64,000 bases of DNA, taken from contig JBANDB010000020.1 in the NCBI GenBank assembly GCA_037576215.1, forward strand, positions 744,001 through 808,000. The letters run 5' to 3'. Under the pieces are notes generated by a model. That model ran no database searches and was not told the origin of the DNA. It saw only the letters and a program-made list of their open reading frames with translations. Each line of letters starts with the position of its first letter. Position 1 is the stretch's first letter. The stretch comes from Armillaria gallica. Its lineage: Eukaryota; Basidiomycota; Agaricomycetes; Agaricales; Physalacriaceae. Shown one piece after another: positions 58,135-64,000 of the stretch. The position numbers were made by a program, and so were the translations under genes.

Positions 58135-60333
58135 TTACGTGGTAGCTGCAGGTTCAGTAAAATCAGGTGCAAAATCAGCGGCTCCGAAAACGGAATCATC
58201 TGATGCAGAAGGATTTTCCTTGTTCAAATCCTCGTCCGAAACACCAGCACTCAATCTAATCAACCATCAGTCAAAGGCGAGAAAAGACAGATAAATTATA
58301 TTTACCTTCCCTGCTTGAACAAGTCCTTGCGAAAGTTGGCTGGTACATCGGGCTCCTTCCTAGTATCACGGCAGTACAATTCCCATCCTTTCAGGCTCGT
58401 CAGGATGTCATTGTAAGGCTTCTCGTACGTTGCCGTGTGGAATGACACACTTTTCGGTTCATGCTTTCCGCTTTGCCATTCATCAATTGCACATAAAACC
58501 TGCAGTGGAAACGATCATCAGCTTAACAAACCACACATCTGATTTCAGAATCATACCGCAGTAAAAACCAGGGCAATGACAGTGAAAGGGATCTCACGAC
58601 TGGCACCGAAGAATGAAAGCCCTTCTGACTTCAGTCCATCGTTGAAATAGACTTGTTTGATGACAAGAGGGAGAAGCGGTGACTCGAACAATCCCCAGCG
58701 ATTTACATAGTCCTTTAGTAAAAAGTTAAGGACTTGCATAGACTTCAGGGAAATCCAGCGCACCTTAAAAGTGAATGCACTCCGGGTCTTCAATGCCTTC
58801 ACAAGTGCCCAGTTATGCTCGACGGTGGAGGCATCTTCAGGAGGTAGAAACTTGAAGCTTGTGTTGGGATTGCTCACAAATAAACGGGCTGCTGTTTTGA
58901 TTTCGCCTCAATGTTGAGCCCGTCGCTGTTTGATCTGGTGAAATGAGTGGTTGACGAATATGCAACTGACATTGATTAGACTTACAACCTTGAGCTCTTC
59001 GACAGTGGGATTTGGACGTCCTTGGTAACCTGCATTGGCAATCAGGTAGTCCAGTTGCGTAAACCATGCCTTGAGAGCTGCTTCATCGGCAGCATTATCC
59101 TCGTCATCCATCCAAGGCTTGGTGGTGATGAGAATGAACCGAAAGTGAGGATAGCTGCTGTTAAGAATCCTTTGACATGCCGATGTGAGCTGGAGTGAGC
59201 GAGCCGATACCTTCTGCTTCTTTTTCTTGGGCTTGGCATCAGCGGTACTCTCCTCCTCGGTGTCTTCACTGGTGTTGTCGGTTGGTACTTCAATGGGGCT
59301 GTCATTAGTAGCAAGCTCCGTGTGTCGCTTGCCGAGACTTGATGCAATCTGAGCCTAACGGAGATCTTGTCAGCATCAGTTTAACATGATAGCACATAAA
59401 AAATACTCGCCAGTTCTGGCAGTGTTACTGGAATGTTCTCTTTGTTTCCGACCCAGGGAGATGAGCCTGCTGGCTCCTCTGCATGACTGCACCACTTAAG
59501 ATTCCTGGCCGGACGAGTCGGTGTGGGAGTGAAGCCATTGCTCTGGACGCGACATAGTGGTTGAGACTCTGGCAGTCTGATGGGTGTAGACTGGATCTGT
59601 GCGAGAAAGATAAGCTACTGGTAGTACAGAATAAGATCACATACGTCGGACATCGAACCAAGGCCTGGGAGAGTCCCCAAGCCTGCAGAGAAAGTGTCAT
59701 CTTCGTCCACACAAGGACCTGATGCCACCTCATTGCCCATATCTTTACTAGAGGCTTTGCCGAGGTCGTCATGGCCCAAATCCAACTCTTGACCTGTACA
59801 TTTACATCATTAGTCATCGACCCATTGAAGCCTTCATCTGCACCTTGAGGCAGCATTGACATTGCTGTCATATTAGTATACAGATCTGGTGGCACCAGTG
59901 AGAGGGGTGCAGTACCCATATTCCACAACATCGGATTCGGAGAGAAATAGCTGCCAGCAAGAGGGTTGTAACCTTGAAATCCAGGGGGAAAAGACTGGAA
60001 GTCCATAGTAGCCAAAGAGTTTGGCATAGAAGGTTGAGTTGCAAGCATAGACTGGGTCGCCTGAACAGTTGGAGCTGATTGGCCTGCCAGGGCCGCAGCT
60101 TGACACTGAGCTGCCGTCTGGGCACGTTTATGACTGGCATCAGCATTTTTGACTAACATCCTTTCTGTATGAGTCTCTCAGTGAATTTTAGAACATTGGA
60201 AAAGGCGCAAAACCTACTTACGGTGGTTGAGCATCCCAGGAGTGGGATTAATTGGTCTGTTACCATGACCGAGCACCTCAGGCATGTCAGATGCAAAGTC
60301 AGAAGCATCAAAATGAAAATCAGGATCTGTCAT
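58135..60333 (-). CDS. DUF6532 domain protein with disordered N-terminus
   Basis: Starts MTDPDFHFDASDFASDMP (60333). The N-terminal half is glutamine/proline-rich and probably disordered (QATQSMLATQPSMPN; LPESQPLCRVQSNG). A basic patch PKKKKQKVSARS could direct it to the nucleus. The C-terminal DUF6532 domain contains KTAARLFVSNPNTSFKF, FTFKVRWISLKSMQ, LLPLVIKQVYFNDGL, IPFTVIALVFTAV and AIDEWQSG, and the gene ends EPAATT at 58135. TGA at 58908-58910 (minus) interrupts RRAQH/GEIKTAARL; the family has R-GE-K here, so arginine was probably lost. Several introns are inferred (for example GTAAGTCTAATC..CACCAG near 58.97 kb). Molecular function of DUF6532 is unknown. Confidence 0.65.
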
Positions 60334-60528
60334 TGAGAAACAAGAGTGTGAGCAGTAAGCGTTGATGTCTGAGAAGAGAAGAAAAGTAAAAGAGAGTGAA
60401 GGTCGGGAAGAAACCGGAGCAGACAAATTTTTTTTTGCCTTTGCTTTGTCACAGCTGTCTCAGTCAATTCCCCAGTCAACTGACGTCAACTAAAATCCCG
60501 GTCCCTGAACCAATCCCAGACTTGAACA

Positions 60529-63500
60529 ATGGGCAAAACATACTCATGCTCCCATTGCTTCCATCATGACTTTCCAATGGCTGCTGCGGTTAGTCATCAC
60601 ATAGCAATGTCATCGAGCTGTCGACAAGCACAAGAAGAAGCACTCCAGAACCTCATTCGTACACGGTCAGACCACCTGGCATCAACCTCAATCGATGAAG
60701 GAATGACAGCGGGTCGTGATGAAGACTATGCCGATGAAGATATACCTATGGATAGCGGCCATGATGGGGGCTTCAATGAAGGGGTCCAAGAAGGAGAGGA
60801 TATTGATGCATGTGCTCCATTGCTGCCACAGCATGATGTACAGGCCACCACTGCTCTAGAAGAGGAGGAGGATATTCCTAGGGGACAATGTTACATGCAA
60901 GCCTTTCCTGAGGAGCGACAGGCTGGAGCTACCTTCGGTACCAAGCCAACTCAGTTTCAGGCCATTCACGATGACCAGATTCTGAAGGGATACGACATAC
61001 TAGGCCCGTTCAAAGACGACGATGAATGGGAGCTAGCAAAGTGGTTGATTAAGCATGTTGGCCATAATGCCGCAGATCAATTCCTGCAGTTGAATATGGT
61101 GAGACGTGGTCTTGACTGTCCTCCGGACTTGCCGACTCACAGCTGGTTTCAAAGATACAGAGCCACGCAAAACCTTCTTTTCAGAACAAAAAAGACTATC
61201 TAGATATCATTGATGAGCTACCCAGAGGCATGAACTGGAGGCTTGAAGAGATCATGCTTACCGGAGATCGTCTGGATGGTGAAGGAAACAATTTAACAGA
61301 GAGACTGGAGCTATGGTATCGAGATCCCATGGACTGCATACGCGAGTTACTGGGCAATCCAATGTTTTGTGATGTTATGAAGTACACGCCCGAAAAGCTA
61401 TTTTCAGATTCGCAGGGGTCCACAGCCGTTATCAATGAGATGTGGACAGCGTCATGGTGGTGGGATCTACAGGTGTGTTTGGCTGTGGTACGAACTAGTT
61501 GAATGACCAATTCGAGACACAGAAATACTTGCCAGCAGGTGCCACAATCGTGCCTGTCATTCTGTCCTCTGATAAGACAAAGCTATCTCAGTTCCGTGGC
61601 GACAAAAGTGCATGGCCAGTGTATCTTACCATTGGGAACATCTCTAAGGATGTACGTTGTGATGTAGCCTCCCACGTGACAGTGCTCATCGGGTATCTTC
61701 CCGTTGGAAAATTTGACTGCTATACGGACAAAACACGTTCACTGGCTCGATATCGCACTTTCCACTATGCAATGGAAGTGATTACCAGATCTTTGGCAGA
61801 GGCAGGAAAGAAGGGTGTACCTATGACATGTGCTGATGGATGTGAGCACTGGGCATGGCCAATTCTCACCGCGTACATGGTGGATTACCCAGAGCAGTGC
61901 TTGATAGCCTGCTGCAAGGAAAACCGCTGTCCCATTTGCACTGTCTCCCCTCAGAATCGAGGGTCCCACATGGAGAGTACATTCCACATGCACGAAAAAA
62001 ACTTTGAAATGTTGCAGAAGTTACAGAGCGACACATCAGATACAGTCTTTAAAGAGGACTGGGAGAGTATGGGAATGTGGCCGGTGGTGAATCCATTTTG
62101 GAGACACTTACCATTCTCTAATATATTCCAGTCGTTCACTCTGGATCTCCTACACCAGCTTCACAAGGGCATGTTCAAGGATCATCTAGTCAAATGGTGC
62201 TCTCAGCTAATTTCGGAGCAGGAGTTGGACGAACGATTCAAAAGCATGACCGGCCACCCTGGTTTGCGCCATTTTAAAAATGGTATATTGAATGTTTCGC
62301 AGTGGACGGGTGCTGAGCACAAAGCAATGGAGCAGGTCTTCGTTGGGCTGATCGTGGGAGCAGTGGACAAACATGTCCTGATGGCTGTTAGAGCGGCGGT
62401 GGATTTCATCTATTTCACTTCACTTCATTCCCACATGTCTAGCACCCTCGCTGCCCTCTCACAAGCCCTGGACGACTTCCACAAGTACAAGGAAGTTTTT
62501 GTTGAACTAGAAGTCCGAGATCATTTCAATATTCCGAAAATCCATGCCATGGAACATTATGTCGACCTCATTGGTCTTTTTGGCAGCACGGATGGCTTCA
62601 ACACAGAATCACCTGAGCATCTTCATATTGACTATGCCAAGGATGCATACCATGCCTCAAATAAGCGTGATTACATTGCCCAGATGACAACATGGCTGCG
62701 TTTCCAGGAGGCTGTGGATCGTTTTGCCGATTACCTGCATTGGTGTCGAAATGAAGCCCACCTCACAGTTGGTCCTGCAGATGATGAGGATGATCTCAAT
62801 GGTGATGCCGGTTGTATTGGAGACCCAAGAACCACTGACTATAGTCTTTCCCTGCCCCCCCAACCTCTCAGGTCTGAAAGTCAGGTTCAAGTTGCTCACA
62901 CCCACCCACCTGACCTCACTCGCATTCCCGCTCAAAAGATCATTGATGGGCATCATGCGACGTGTTTTCTCGAGGCATTAACAGGTTTTCTTCGTGATCA
63001 TGGATGCCTTATGACTCCAATGGAGTTTGACACTTTCAATCTCTACCGATGACTCACAATTATGCTACCACCAGTTCCCGAGGCTGGCACCAAGGCCCGA
63101 GACTTGAAGAACATCGTTCAAGCTTCTCCTCCGACTCCTCCACGAGGTCATCATGCTGGCAAAGCAGCACATCTGGATTGTGCTCTGGTACGCACCAGTG
63201 AAAGGAATGATCGAATAGCTGGAACAGCCTTGGAAGGTAAGTTTATGGTTTGACTGAGTGTTCGACTGACCTGACCTGGGTTGTAGGCCTCCATGTTGCT
63301 CACATACGTGTCCTTTTTGCATTACCGCCGATCTTTGGTGTAAAGCACCAGACGCCACTTGCATATGTCGAATGGTTCACACCATTCTCTACTCCTGATC
63401 CCCACACGGGCTTATACATGCTGACACGGTCAACCCGTCAACATCGTGTATACGTGCAAATCATCGAGGCAAGCAGAATCATTCGGAACTGCCATCTTCA

Positions 63501-63645
63501 ACCGAAATATGGGCAGACAAAGGATCCTACTTGGACGACGGATAATGTGATGGACTTGTGTCATACGTTCTATTTTAATGCCTACCGGGACTTACATTTG
63601 TTTAGTATGCTTCGAGTACCCCATAATAAAAAGCTTTGGACTTAG
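60529..63645 (+). CDS. Plavaka transposase
   Basis: Exons join in frame: 60529-61098, 61185-61472, 61523 onward, with introns GTGAGA..TCAG (86 bp) and GTGTGT..ACAG (50 bp), and one more near 63237-63286. The N-terminus has a zinc finger (YSCSHC..HHIAMSSSC). The conserved core follows: LPAGATIVPVILSSDKTKL, WPVYLTIGNISKDVR, TCADGCEHWAWPILTAYMVD, QCLIACCKENRCPICTV, LDLLHQLHKGMFKDHLVKW, IPKIHAMEHYVDLIG and TESPEHLHIDYAKDAY. The C-terminal region continues with VAHIRVLFALP, AYVEWFTPF and CHLQPKYG and ends at 63645. TGA at 63050-63052 splits NLYR/LTIMLPPVPEAG, a place where relatives have arginine or lysine. It otherwise looks complete. Confidence 0.85.
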
Positions 63646-64000
63646 TACATTGAACTTGTCTCATGAAAGAGAGCCGTTTGCCTCCGTACGATACTCGGAT
63701 GATGTCACAGGGGGTGGGACTACAGGGCTATGGAGCTATATCAGTATGTAGGCCAGATGATTTATATATGGCACGATACCTCGACACATCCTACAGAGTA
63801 CTACATATCCTGGCCAGCACTACATTGCGAGGGCAGGTCTACAGTAAGTAAAAGCATTTTCCAGATGTCGTTCCAAGCAGGTACACTACTCAGCTCATCT
63901 TGCTCCCATCCAGGCATAAAATCCTCAGAATTAGCGTCCATCGTGTTCCACTACTGACTGAAGCCCGCAGTAACCATGAATGCAGAATGCTGGTGGGTCT
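63646..64000. other. 3' flank of the Plavaka gene
   Basis: No gene seen. Several CACTAC boxes occur (near 63819, 63880, 63949), but I found no inverted partner to define a transposon end. Confidence 0.3.

Larger units (their letters stand above)
58135..63645 (+). mobile_element. Plavaka (CACTA-like) DNA transposon, coding part
   Basis: A Plavaka transposase gene (plus) and a DUF6532 gene (minus) start about 200 bp apart and diverge. Plavaka elements are CACTA-related cut-and-paste transposons of agaricomycetes. DUF6532 genes are common there, and I infer that this one travels with the element. Each gene has one in-frame TGA. Terminal inverted repeats were not located; the right end may lie outside the window. 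Confidence 0.7.

Noticed and set aside
1..64000. CRISPR arrays, bacterial operons or prophage
   Set aside because: No regularly spaced short repeats or bacterial gene organisation; the introns and families are fungal.

Overview
The window looks like nuclear DNA of an agaricomycete (mushroom-forming basidiomycete). Evidence: introns of about 50 nt with GT..AG ends, a Plavaka transposase, an agaricomycete-type Helitron, DUF6532 and DUF6534 genes, F-box families, and a fungal TET/JBP dioxygenase. I see no ordinary housekeeping run of genes; this is a repeat- and transposon-rich accessory region.

Layout. 0-9 kb: no convincing gene; decayed tandem and dispersed repeats plus a cluster of compact tRNA-like sequences (5.0-8.8 kb). 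9.2-14.8 kb: copies of a dispersed repeat, a DUF6534-type membrane protein gene (minus), an F-box gene remnant and a non-LTR retrotransposon relic. 15.1-18.4 kb: an apparently intact F-box gene converging on a largely intact DOT1-type histone H3K79 methyltransferase (minus). 19-20.9 kb: broken F-box/LRR-like gene. 21.4-29.0 kb: a Helitron in one reading frame (DUF6570-like region, HUH Rep with Y2 motif, PIF1 helicase, and a C-terminal domain resembling a ubiquitin-specific protease), cut by three TGA codons. 29.3-29.8 kb: a 470-bp non-autonomous element with two 211-bp inverted arms. 29.9-32.6 kb: Spt5-like KOW gene (minus). 33.0-39.7 kb: TET/JBP-like 2OG-Fe(II) dioxygenase gene, its 5' end duplicated in tandem. 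40.2-45.1 kb: two multi-exon genes of families I recognise only as recurrent in agaricomycetes. 45.6-53.7 kb: three copies of an F-box family with a nucleotidyltransferase-like segment, and a paralogue of the 19-kb F-box gene. 53.7-58 kb: mostly empty. 58.1-63.6 kb: a Plavaka (CACTA-like) element with a divergent DUF6532 gene.

The most striking signal runs across the features. At least fourteen stop codons interrupt otherwise open, recognisable coding frames in unrelated gene families, and nearly all are TGA. Where a family consensus can be recalled the missing residue is usually arginine. That is what CGA to TGA change at methylated CpG would produce. DOT1, the KOW gene and the 15-kb F-box gene show no such stop. 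In the TET/JBP gene, one of these TGAs falls where the 2-oxoglutarate-binding arginine is expected.

The chromatin-related genes (DOT1, TET/JBP, USP-like domain, Spt5-like KOW protein) lie within about 23 kb around the Helitron. Whether they form a functional set or a chance pile-up in a transposon refuge cannot be settled from sequence alone. Exon boundaries are read by eye and several are approximate.
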